Below are positions 8,109 through 14,759 of a stretch of DNA of 14,962 nt, piece after piece. Position numbers and translations under genes: made by a program. Source of the DNA: Bacteroidia bacterium (GTDB lineage: Bacteria; Bacteroidota; Bacteroidia; Bacteroidales; VadinHA17). Numbering within the stretch: position 1 is the first letter of the stretch; each line of letters begins with the position of its first letter. The stretch spans positions 1 through 14,962 of the forward strand of contig JAPLEC010000310.1 of NCBI GenBank assembly GCA_026391515.1, read 5' to 3'. The notes under the pieces are model-generated. The model did not search any database and was not told the origin of the DNA. It saw nothing but the letters and a program-made list of their open reading frames with translations.

Positions 8109-9787
8109 TTTTCTGCAATACAATATAGATTTACCTTTCCTCTTATATAGATTTTCTTTTCCGAGAATGCAGGGGTGCAATCAGCATTTTCACCAAGAGG
8201 GGAGTTTGATAGAATCCTTAATTTGCCACCTGCTTCGACAATATGCATTATTCCGGCGCGATCAAGCATCCATACCTTTTTATCACAAATAATTGGCGAA
8301 GCATAAAAAGGATTATCAAAATAATGGGTCCAGAGAGTGTCTCCGGTTTCGGAGTTATAACAGGCCACATCACCATATCCGGTAGTAATAAACAGGCATG
8401 TGTTATTGGCAACAGGGCTTGATACATCAGGAGTATAAGTGTTATCATCCCAGACTTTTGATCCGTCCTTGCCTGGCTTTAGCGCAATTAATTTATAATA
8501 ATCTGTTACCGCATAGACCATTTTGCTGTTCACAGCGAGTGCCGGCACAACATCACCTGATACTCCCGGCAGACTCCATAATTCTTCTCCGGTAACAGGA
8601 TTATATGATGAAACGTTGGGATTCCCGTTTATCAATAATTGCGGTTCTCCGTCAAAAGTTGCAAGTACAGGAGATGAATTTACAGGACGACCATTCCTGG
8701 GTGTTTCCCATTTCTGTTCTCCGGTATTTAAGTTATATCCTGACAGGGTGATTTTATCCTGGCTGTCATACTGGACAAGCAATAATTTATCATAAATCAC
8801 AAGTGAAGCAGAATATCCATAAGTGCTTTGCGGAACGCCAACATTTTTTGCCCACTTAAGTTTTCCATCGTGATCATAACAGATAAGGTTGCCGTTTCCA
8901 AAAATTGCACAAACAACCTTTTCATTGAGTGCAGGTGTCGGAACAGCCATGCCGGCCTCGTTATCAGATTCAGGTACCACTATTGAATATCCCGGGAAAT
9001 CTGATCCGGAACCTGTCCAGAGAATTTTCCCGCTGTTCTTGTCAATACAATAGATTTCAAATTTACTTCCATCAGCGCCGGTCAGGAAAAGCTTGTTGCC
9101 CCATATCACAGGTGAGCTTTTTCCGGATTTGGGAACAGTAATTTTCCATTTTATATTTTTACCCTCACTTCCGTTCCATTCTGTCGGGAATCCCTTGCCT
9201 CCGGCAATTCCCCGACTTCCTTCTCCACGGAAGAATGGGTAATTGATATCGCCTGGAAGGTCGATATCTTCCGGAATTACCGAGGTTTCTGATCCTGTTG
9301 ATGATTTTCCGGTTGCAGGAAGCTCTGATCGCATAATAAATGATGAAACAATTGCGATAACAGTTACTAAACCTGCAGCTATAATCAGATATCGTCTGCC
9401 TCTTCTTCTTTCCACGATAATATCAGGTTTGTCGGGACGCAAAGAACGTGCAGGCTTTTCATTACCTGCAATAAGCCGCTGGAAAACTACAAAGACAATG
9501 GCACCGGCAAGCAGGAGATAAGAACCTGTTTCAACCTGCCATCTCGAGGAGAAATACGCTTTCCTTGCCATCAGATCCATTGACCTTACCTGTTCGGCCT
9601 TCTCTGCGCTGGCCGGATCTTTGTCAAATTGCTCCTTTACTGAAAGCAAAGCTGGATTGTCAAGAGGATTAATCTTTTTAAGCTGTACCAGGCTTAAAAT
9701 AATAGTAATGGCAACTACGAGAGTGAATACCCCTGCAGCAAGGCTTATACCTTTAAATATACTGACTTCTTTTTCTGAAAGCTTCAT
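8105..9787 (-). CDS. Three-helix membrane protein fused to a periplasmic PQQ-like propeller (560 aa)
   Basis: The N-terminal ~155 residues form a membrane domain with helices near 12-35, 88-106 and 132-151. The helix 2-3 loop contains KPARSLRPDK and ERRRGRR, so by the positive-inside rule it is cytoplasmic. This places the 50-residue loop after helix 1 (containing VRSMDLMARKAYFSSRWQ) and the whole C-terminus outside. A low-complexity linker (~152-182) leads to a propeller opening with YPFFRGEG (~183), with blade ends YCIDKNSGKILW (~246), YDHDGKLKW (~304), YNLNTGEQKW (~351), YNPVTGEELW (~395) and YNSETGDTLW (~477). It follows the NapH/NosR-like gene by 3 bp and overlaps the next gene by 4 bp, so stoichiometric co-production is likely. 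No haem motif. I infer a membrane-tethered partner of the iron-sulfur module. Confidence 0.85.
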   Translation of the reverse strand: MKLSEKEVSIFKGISLAAGVFTLVVAITIILSLVQLKKINPLDNPALLSVKEQFDKDPASAEKAEQVRSMDLMARKAYFSSRWQVETGSYLLLAGAIVFVVFQRLIAGNEKPARSLRPDKPDIIVERRRGRRYLIIAAGLVTVIAIVSSFIMRSELPATGKSSTGSETSVIPEDIDLPGDINYPFFRGEGSRGIAGGKGFPTEWNGSEGKNIKWKITVPKSGKSSPVIWGNKLFLTGADGSKFEIYCIDKNSGKILWTGSGSDFPGYSIVVPESDNEAGMAVPTPALNEKVVCAIFGNGNLICYDHDGKLKWAKNVGVPQSTYGYSASLVIYDKLLLVQYDSQDKITLSGYNLNTGEQKWETPRNGRPVNSSPVLATFDGEPQLLINGNPNVSSYNPVTGEELWSLPGVSGDVVPALAVNSKMVYAVTDYYKLIALKPGKDGSKVWDDNTYTPDVSSPVANNTCLFITTGYGDVACYNSETGDTLWTHYFDNPFYASPIICDKKVWMLDRAGIMHIVEAGGKLRILSNSPLGENADCTPAFSEKKIYIRGKVNLYCIAEK

Positions 9788-9790
9788 TTT

Positions 9791-11065
9791 TCAAGTCTCT
9801 ATCTTAACAGGACAAAATTTAAAGCACTTTCCGCAACTGTAGCATCTGCCACGATCAGGCTCATATTCTGTTCGTATGTTCCTGACTGTTAATCGAAAAA
9901 GGCCTATTCCCAGTGATAATCCGAGAAATATTCCCACCCATGGAGCACCTTTCCTGAACCTGCCGATGATGAACTGTTCTTCCTGAAACAGTTCAACTTC
10001 GGTTTTTCCCGATTCGTAGAAAGCAATTGCCGATTTCGAAACAGCTTTTATTCCTTTTTCTTTTTCAAGCCGGACCTCTCTGGCAAGTTTGACATTTTCG
10101 TTTACAACCGCAAGTTCAGGAGCGAGGTTGTAAAAGATAACAGCAAACGCAGCTGCAAGAACAGGTATCATAAGGAAGTAAATAAGAGATCCCTTCCATT
10201 TCTTTTGAGATTTTTCTGTTTCCTGAACCGGATCTGACTGAAGAATTGCATCATATGGACAGCCCGATTCACATAAACGGCAATTTTTGCATTCCGCAGG
10301 AGAGATTGTTAGATGCTTTACGGAAAAACGTGAGAAAATATTCTGAAGCACACCATAGGGACATAAATATCTGCAATATGGGCGGTTGACGAAGATGCCG
10401 ACAATGAGTAAAAGCGAGCCAAAAATTATCATTGTACATGGAGCATCGAGCCTGAAAATACCGACAAACGGATCGTAGCGGCAAATGAGGAACTGGCTTT
10501 TAGTTGCGGAAAATAATACTGAAATGCCAAGGTAAACAAATGGGAGCGTTGCAAGAACTGATTCAACAGTCTTAGGCACTCTGACCTGTTTGAATCCTAT
10601 CAGTTCCTGGATTGCTCCATGAGGACAGACTCCGGCACAAAAAACACGTCCAAAAAGCAATGCAGCGATAAGCGGCAATATAAAGAAAAGAAGCGCTGGT
10701 AAAGGCACAGAATAGTTGTCATTAAAAAGTGCCAGTGACAGATTTTGAATTGAACCGATCGAGCAGATACAACCCTGTCTGTAAAATCCGAAATATGCAA
10801 GAGAAAATAGAGAAATCCATGACAAACCCTGTCTTGATCTCTTTTTAAGCATCATCCAGGCAACGGCTAACAATGCTATTGCCAGAACAGCTACATCCAT
10901 ATATTCCCACATAGGTCCGCGCTGATTGAGAAACTGATGGGTAGGGAAGGTGTACCACCCTTCAAATTCAGGCCGTGGAAACCTTTGCTGCTGGGCATAG
11001 AGAACTGTATGCCAGACAAACAGGACTGCAAGTATTAAATAAGGAATATATTTTTTCAACTTCAT
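9791..11065 (-). CDS. NapH/NosR-type polytopic [4Fe-4S] membrane protein (424 aa)
   Basis: It carries the two hallmark motifs FCAGVCPHGAIQE (142-154) and YCRYLCPYGVLQN (230-242), then two ferredoxin motifs: CKNCRLCESGCP (259-270) and a C-terminal CYSCGKCFKFCP (408-419). About eight membrane helices are predicted, near 6-24, 57-73, 82-95, 121-138, 170-188, 210-226, 293-312 and 377-394. This puts both ferredoxin domains on the cytoplasmic side and a ~60-residue charged loop (313-375) outside. Additional cysteines occur in QGCICSIGSIQN (~97-108), LICRYDPF (195) and DAPC (210). NapH and NosR proteins pass electrons from quinol to periplasmic acceptors; I infer the same here. ATG 11065 is chosen because the upstream extension would translate a repeat element. 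It is longer than NapH (~290 aa) because of the extra C-terminal part. Confidence 0.87.
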   Translation of the reverse strand: MKLKKYIPYLILAVLFVWHTVLYAQQQRFPRPEFEGWYTFPTHQFLNQRGPMWEYMDVAVLAIALLAVAWMMLKKRSRQGLSWISLFSLAYFGFYRQGCICSIGSIQNLSLALFNDNYSVPLPALLFFILPLIAALLFGRVFCAGVCPHGAIQELIGFKQVRVPKTVESVLATLPFVYLGISVLFSATKSQFLICRYDPFVGIFRLDAPCTMIIFGSLLLIVGIFVNRPYCRYLCPYGVLQNIFSRFSVKHLTISPAECKNCRLCESGCPYDAILQSDPVQETEKSQKKWKGSLIYFLMIPVLAAAFAVIFYNLAPELAVVNENVKLAREVRLEKEKGIKAVSKSAIAFYESGKTEVELFQEEQFIIGRFRKGAPWVGIFLGLSLGIGLFRLTVRNIRTEYEPDRGRCYSCGKCFKFCPVKIET

Positions 11066-11086
11066 TTCCAAAATCAAATTTACTTT

Positions 11087-11175
11087 TCTCCCCTTAGCCT
11101 TAAGGGGAGATGTCGCGACCAGAGGGAGCGACAAAGGGGTTCGTTTAACCCACCCCTAACCCCTCCCGGGAGGGG
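11087..11175. repeat. Multi-hairpin palindromic intergenic element
   Basis: It has four consecutive inverted repeats. TCTCCCCTTA 11087-11096 pairs with 11101-11110 (10 bp, 4-nt loop). TGTCGC 11111-11116 pairs with GCGACA 11128-11133. AGGGGT 11135-11140 pairs with ACCCCT 11152-11157. CCCCTCCC 11160-11167 pairs with GGGAGGGG 11168-11175 as a perfect 16-bp palindrome. It fills the gap between the polyferredoxin and NapH/NosR-like genes and overlaps the last codons of the former. The C/G-block design resembles dispersed elements common in Bacteroidota chromosomes. It may shape mRNA stability between the two genes. Confidence 0.8.
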
Positions 11176-11743
11176 AATTTTGTATGAGCACCTTTCTTAT
11201 ATATGGCTCCTCTGCTGGCACCTTTAACACCGCATCCGATGGGCATTTGCGTGCAATAGCGCATTGATTGCAGTTAACACACAGGTTATGCATTATCTGT
11301 AAATAGAGTGACCCGTTTCCGAAATCGCCACAACCCTTGACACACTTCGAACATCCGTCGCATAATGTCTCATCAATTGTGTACTCAAAATATGGCTCTT
11401 CAACAAATCTTCGCCTTATTGCACCGGTAGGACAGAGCTGATCCTCAGCAGCTGTGCTGTACGACTTTGCTCCCTGACGAAGATAGCCGGGACAAAAATC
11501 ACAGTACCCGCACATCGGGAATGCATTTGTGCATTTGACTGCTGAAGGTGTCATAACACAGTTCGTTTTGCATAGTTCGCAGCTTGTGCATTTGTATGGG
11601 TCAATCTGCCAGACATAGCCTTTAGCTTCTGTTTTCCTTGCAAGAATGACCGGCAATGCCAAAACCGGAGCTGCAATAATTATCCTGCCAGCGGTTTTAA
11701 CAAAATCACGTCGCGATTCGGGTTTATTTTTCTGTTCTTCCAT
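11156..11743 (-). CDS. Tat-exported polyferredoxin, NapG-like (195 aa)
   Basis: The N-terminus carries a twin-arginine signal, SRRDFVK (10-16), followed by a hydrophobic stretch (~20-35) and an AKG cleavage or anchor region, so the protein should be exported folded with its clusters. Seventeen cysteines follow: CTSCELCKTNC (52-62), Cys71 with CGYCDFC (78-84), CP at 104, CDGCSKCVKGC (128-138) and CVNCNQCAIARKC (155-167). This is enough for about four [4Fe-4S] clusters, as in NapG-type periplasmic ferredoxins (~230 aa). The start ATG at 11743 lies inside the end of the preceding small gene (20-bp overlap). The last six residues (SPPGRG) and the TAG stop are encoded by a palindromic repeat. It most likely carries electrons between the NapH/NosR-like protein and a periplasmic partner. 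Confidence 0.88.
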   Translation of the reverse strand: MEEQKNKPESRRDFVKTAGRIIIAAPVLALPVILARKTEAKGYVWQIDPYKCTSCELCKTNCVMTPSAVKCTNAFPMCGYCDFCPGYLRQGAKSYSTAAEDQLCPTGAIRRRFVEEPYFEYTIDETLCDGCSKCVKGCGDFGNGSLYLQIMHNLCVNCNQCAIARKCPSDAVLKVPAEEPYIRKVLIQNSPPGRG

Positions 11744-11918
11744 TCTTCTTCAGATAAAATGTTGAACAATCAGATTCACCTTTACAAATCCCTTTTCCCG
11801 GGCATGAAGAACAATCATTGCCGGCAGCAGTTCTGCTGCCAGTTATTGCAGCCGTAAAAGCCAGAAGACCGAACAAAAGGAATCGTACCACTTTATTCAA
11901 GAACTCTTTTCTATTCAT
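11724..11918 (-). CDS. Small membrane-anchored four-cysteine protein (64 aa)
   Basis: A short protein with a hydrophobic helix (~9-26, after MNRKEFLNK) and then a small exposed tail with Cys36, Cys39, Cys45 and Cys51 in a C-x2-C-x5-C-x5-C arrangement (CSSCPGKGICKGESDC). Four cysteines could bind one iron-sulfur cluster or a metal, or form disulfides; I do not recognise the family. ATG 11918 is preferred over a TTG 21 bp upstream because AGGA lies four bases before it. The gene overlaps the polyferredoxin start by 20 bp, which points to translational coupling and joint function, for example as an electron relay or a maturation helper. The RKEF-containing N-terminus has only one arginine, so Tat export is not supported; a signal anchor is likelier. 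Confidence 0.7.
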   Translation of the reverse strand: MNRKEFLNKVVRFLLFGLLAFTAAITGSRTAAGNDCSSCPGKGICKGESDCSTFYLKKNGRTEK

Positions 11919-11922
11919 ACTA

Positions 11923-11926
11923 TCCT
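11923..11926 (-). promoter_or_regulatory. Ribosome-binding site AGGA of the small cysteine protein
   Basis: Read on the minus strand the sequence is CAGGATAGTATG: an AGGA core four bases before ATG 11918. Most starts in this window lack a clear Shine-Dalgarno sequence, so this site decides the start against the upstream TTG codon. Confidence 0.55.
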
Positions 11927-11964
11927 GAATTGTCTTCAAAATTACTAATCGTTAATTTATGAAC

Positions 11965-13425
11965 TTATTCTTTTTTGCCAATATCTAAACAGAGCATGTT
12001 ATGTGAATCTCTAATTATCAGGTATCTGCCAGCTAGAGCCATTGGGCTCCAGGCTTCAATTGCATTAAATATTTTATGGCTCGATACAAGTTCTGCTTTA
12101 TTGTTTTCAATTTTAAAGAGGTATAATGTTCCTTCGTCATCAAGGAGGTACAACTTATCACCACTCATGATCAGCGGGCCCATGCCTTTTCCAAATCTGC
12201 TTTCTTTTCCGCTTGACCAGACAGGAGTTATCAGATTGGATTTATTATAACAGGCTAGTTGTTTTTTAAGTGCACCTGCATTTTCAGGCAAAACAGCCCA
12301 CAGATTATCACCTTTAAATATTGGAGTTTGCTGTTCATTTGCAATTCCTTCAGATGCTTTATGCTGCTCAACCAAAGAAGCTGTATAGCCGGACGCATCC
12401 ATAATGATTCTTATTCTTGCAGCACCTGCTCCATAGCTGCCAAAGGCAATCAATTCGCCATTTCCAAGGTAAACAGGAGAGGCTACCGCTATTGAAGGAC
12501 TCCACTCTTTTGTATCCCATAACATTTTTCCTGTGTCATCCCCATCAGCTGAAACGCCACATACACCACCTAATGCAGCGTACACGTACATCTTCTTACC
12601 ATGAATAATCATAGGGATTATTGAGGTGTGCGACATCTTTAGCGAATCAGGATTTTGTGTTTTCCAGATTACTTTTCCGGTGGCACAATCAACTCCGATC
12701 ATCAGGGCTTTCCCTCCGGGAGCAATAACAGCTATATTATTGTCAATCAAAGGACACTGGCCCACATAAAAATCGGGTGTAACGCGTCCTTTAACATTGC
12801 CTGGATTGCCATACTCTTTTTCAAGGTCAATTGTCCAGAGAAGGTTGCCATTGATAGGATCTACGCACATTACATGAGATCTTGGTCCAATGGTGACAAC
12901 ATATTTATCTGTAACTGCAGGGATAGTTCTGGAATACCCGTGATTGCGTTTAAGCTCAACATTGTACCATCTTCGCCAAAGCTCAGTACCGGATTTAAGC
13001 GAGAAGCACCTGAGCATATCAGCCTTTCGCTTTTCATTGTAATCAAGGATATAAACCCGGCCGTTCCTTACAGCCGGACCTGCATATCCTTCGCCAAGGG
13101 TGGTCTTCCAGACAATTGGAGGGCCTGAAGTGTCCCATGTTTCAGCAAGAGGAGTATCGTCTTTGCTTATATTATCGTAATCCGAACCCCTGAACCTTGG
13201 CCAGGTGCCTGGAATTACTTCATCGATGTGATTCAGCGTATCAAAAAATTCCCCGATAATTACGGAATCCGATATCGGTTTGATTGCAGGCCTGTTATCC
13301 ATACCAGGCATACGCTTGACTACATTGTACGAAGGTGTGGCAAGGATCCACCAAAAGAAAGCCGCTATTAAAATAATTATAGCTAAGCTTAATACAATTA
13401 TGCTATTTTTCTTTCCTGATAGCAT
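11965..13425 (-). CDS. Membrane-anchored PQQ-like beta-propeller protein (486 aa)
   Basis: An N-terminal helix (~8-29, flanked by MLSGKK) lacks a clear cleavage site and should act as a signal anchor. A 45-residue linker leads to the propeller, which opens with TWPRFRG (~74-80). Blade ends include FSLKSGTELW, VDPINGNLLW and CATGKVIW, with a closing MLCLDIGKKE. It is paralogous to the 417-aa protein encoded just upstream: both have a V-PGG-KA motif and (A)AR/KIRI--D in the same order. AGGA lies eight bases before ATG 13425. No CxxCH or Cys-Cys motif is seen, so neither cytochrome nor classic quinoprotein chemistry is supported. Anchored in the inner membrane and followed after 46 bp by the iron-sulfur genes, it may dock the secreted propeller to them. 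Specific function unknown. Confidence 0.85.
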   Translation of the reverse strand: MLSGKKNSIIVLSLAIIILIAAFFWWILATPSYNVVKRMPGMDNRPAIKPISDSVIIGEFFDTLNHIDEVIPGTWPRFRGSDYDNISKDDTPLAETWDTSGPPIVWKTTLGEGYAGPAVRNGRVYILDYNEKRKADMLRCFSLKSGTELWRRWYNVELKRNHGYSRTIPAVTDKYVVTIGPRSHVMCVDPINGNLLWTIDLEKEYGNPGNVKGRVTPDFYVGQCPLIDNNIAVIAPGGKALMIGVDCATGKVIWKTQNPDSLKMSHTSIIPMIIHGKKMYVYAALGGVCGVSADGDDTGKMLWDTKEWSPSIAVASPVYLGNGELIAFGSYGAGAARIRIIMDASGYTASLVEQHKASEGIANEQQTPIFKGDNLWAVLPENAGALKKQLACYNKSNLITPVWSSGKESRFGKGMGPLIMSGDKLYLLDDEGTLYLFKIENNKAELVSSHKIFNAIEAWSPMALAGRYLIIRDSHNMLCLDIGKKE

Positions 13426-13432
13426 GTTCTAT

Positions 13433-13436
13433 TCCT
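13433..13436 (-). promoter_or_regulatory. Ribosome-binding site AGGA of the anchored propeller gene
   Basis: On the minus strand AGGA precedes ATG 13425 with a spacing of seven to eight bases (AGGAATAGAACATG). It supports the assigned start of the 486-aa protein and lies just downstream of the G/C-block hairpin. Confidence 0.5.
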
Positions 13437-13470
13437 ATTAGGCTTAATCTCTAATTCCTTGCACAATTTA

Positions 13471-13497
13471 GCCCCCCTTTAGGGGGGGATGGGGGGC
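13471..13497. repeat. C6/G7/G6 hairpin element
   Basis: C6 at 13472-13477 can pair with G7 at 13482-13488 across a TTTA loop, or with a second G6 block at 13491-13496. On the minus strand it lies between the stop of the 417-aa propeller gene (13506) and the start of the 486-aa gene (13425), within an 80-bp gap. No long T-run follows on the minus strand (CTAAATTGTG comes next), so it is a weak terminator candidate. It resembles dispersed C/G-block elements of Bacteroidota. It may attenuate transcription or stabilise the upstream mRNA. Confidence 0.7.
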
Positions 13498-13505
13498 GCA
13501 AATAT

Positions 13506-14759
13506 TTATTTTGCTTTTATAGAATAAACAGCCAGATAGTCACCATGTCGCAGAAAAAGCCTTCCTTTATCTATCACAGGATGAGCCCAGTACGGTCCTT
13601 CACCTTTAGTAACTTTGAATGAACTGATTATATCAAGCTTTTCACTGTTTGGTCTTACCAGAGCGACATTTCCGCTCTTTTCTTCATATATATAAAGCAA
13701 GCCTTCAGCTGAAATTATTGATCCTTTATTGTTCCAGAGAGTTATCCACATAGTCTTTCCGGTTGTCCAGTCGACACAAATCCACCTGCCCATTTGGTTA
13801 TTATCATGAGTGGAGCTGTAGATATAATTTCCAATAAGCACCATCCCTCCGACATGAGGATTTATATCAGGATTCTTCCAGACCAGCTCAGGTTCCTTAC
13901 CGTCAAAATATATCCTGATCTTTGCTGAAGTCTGCCCGTAACCATTAGCCATAAAGATGAAACCATCTCTGTAAATTGGTGTATGAATGTAATTCTTACC
14001 ACCTCTCTGGTCAGCGTTTACTGATCCAAAGTTGAATTTCCAGATAAGTTTACCATCAGCGGCATTTACACCTATTATATATGTTGTGGTACAAGTTACT
14101 ATTACTTTCATTCCCTTCTCTTCAATCAGAAGGGGATTTACATATTGTGAACCTTCATTTAACGACGGAGTCTCCCAGACAACATCCCCGTTTTTGATAT
14201 TGAATGCCACCATTGCTGCTTTATTCCCGCCTGGTGTTACTATTACTTTATTATCTACAACAACAGGTGATTCGGTTATTCCAAATCTTGGTACTGAAGC
14301 ACCATATTTATTATAGTAATCTACCATCCAGATGATTTTACCCTCTGTTGAAACACATGACAGCTCACCCTGACCGCTGACAACAAAGATATTCCCGTTT
14401 GAGAAGGTTGGGGTGCACCTGCTTTCAGGGGCGCTGTTAACTTTTGACATATTCCCGTATTTCATATCCCATTTCTTCTTTCCGTCCTGGGTAAAAGCAG
14501 TAAGCTTATCCTTGGTGCTATCGATGCCAGTAATGTAAATAGCATCATTTGTCACAGTGGCGCTTGAATAGCCCATCCCGATACCGTTCGCTTCCCAGAG
14601 AAGTGTTGGCCCTGCTTCAGGCCAGACTTTCAATAATCCCGTTTCATTATAAATGCCTGTTCTGCCCGGTCCGCGCCATCCTGCCTGCTGGCTAAACGCA
14701 TTACCTGTAATCGTAAAAAGTAAAACTGCAACAGTGATTGTGAAAAAATATTTCTTCAT
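13506..14759 (-). CDS. Secreted PQQ-like beta-propeller protein (417 aa), first gene of the minus-strand block
   Basis: A typical signal peptide (residues 1-23, MKKYFFTITVAVLLF...AFS, then QQ) predicts export. The propeller opens with GWRGPGRTG (~27-35), a variant of the WPxFRGP first-blade motif, and continues with blade ends TQDGKKKWD, STEGKIIW, FNIKNGDVVW, NAADGKLIW and VDWTTGKTMW. A TPGGNKAAMVAF segment (~175) and AKIRIYFDG (~283) align in order with the 486-aa protein, making the two close paralogues. There is no CxxCH and no Cys-Cys pair. It is the first gene after a ~200-bp AT-rich region, so it is probably the promoter-proximal gene. An A-rich leader (AAAAAAGAATTAT) stands where a Shine-Dalgarno would be, as is common in Bacteroidota. 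Function beyond a periplasmic propeller is not readable. Confidence 0.85.
   Translation of the reverse strand: MKKYFFTITVAVLLFTITGNAFSQQAGWRGPGRTGIYNETGLLKVWPEAGPTLLWEANGIGMGYSSATVTNDAIYITGIDSTKDKLTAFTQDGKKKWDMKYGNMSKVNSAPESRCTPTFSNGNIFVVSGQGELSCVSTEGKIIWMVDYYNKYGASVPRFGITESPVVVDNKVIVTPGGNKAAMVAFNIKNGDVVWETPSLNEGSQYVNPLLIEEKGMKVIVTCTTTYIIGVNAADGKLIWKFNFGSVNADQRGGKNYIHTPIYRDGFIFMANGYGQTSAKIRIYFDGKEPELVWKNPDINPHVGGMVLIGNYIYSSTHDNNQMGRWICVDWTTGKTMWITLWNNKGSIISAEGLLYIYEEKSGNVALVRPNSEKLDIISSFKVTKGEGPYWAHPVIDKGRLFLRHGDYLAVYSIKAK

Noticed and set aside
8109..8180. Upstream start for the 372-aa propeller
   Set aside because: It would put 24 unlikely residues before a clear signal peptide and overlap the upstream gene by more than 70 bp; the ATGA overlap at 8105-8108 is more plausible.
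11066..11134. N-terminal extension of the NapH/NosR-like protein
   Set aside because: It would translate the palindromic element; the natural start with a membrane helix is ATG 11065.
9791..11743. Complete nitrate (Nap) or nitrous oxide (Nos) reductase operon
   Set aside because: Only the ferredoxin and membrane-protein types are present; no molybdopterin enzyme, copper enzyme or multihaem cytochrome is encoded in the window.
12655..13128. 157-residue open frame on the plus strand opposite the anchored propeller gene
   Set aside because: It lies wholly antisense to a well-supported propeller with coherent blade motifs, has no recognisable domain and no RBS; it is a reading shadow.
6990..14759. 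PQQ-dependent alcohol or methanol dehydrogenases
   Set aside because: The proteins are shorter than that family, lack the adjacent Cys-Cys pair and have no cytochrome domain or cytochrome neighbour; general PQQ_2 propellers fit better.
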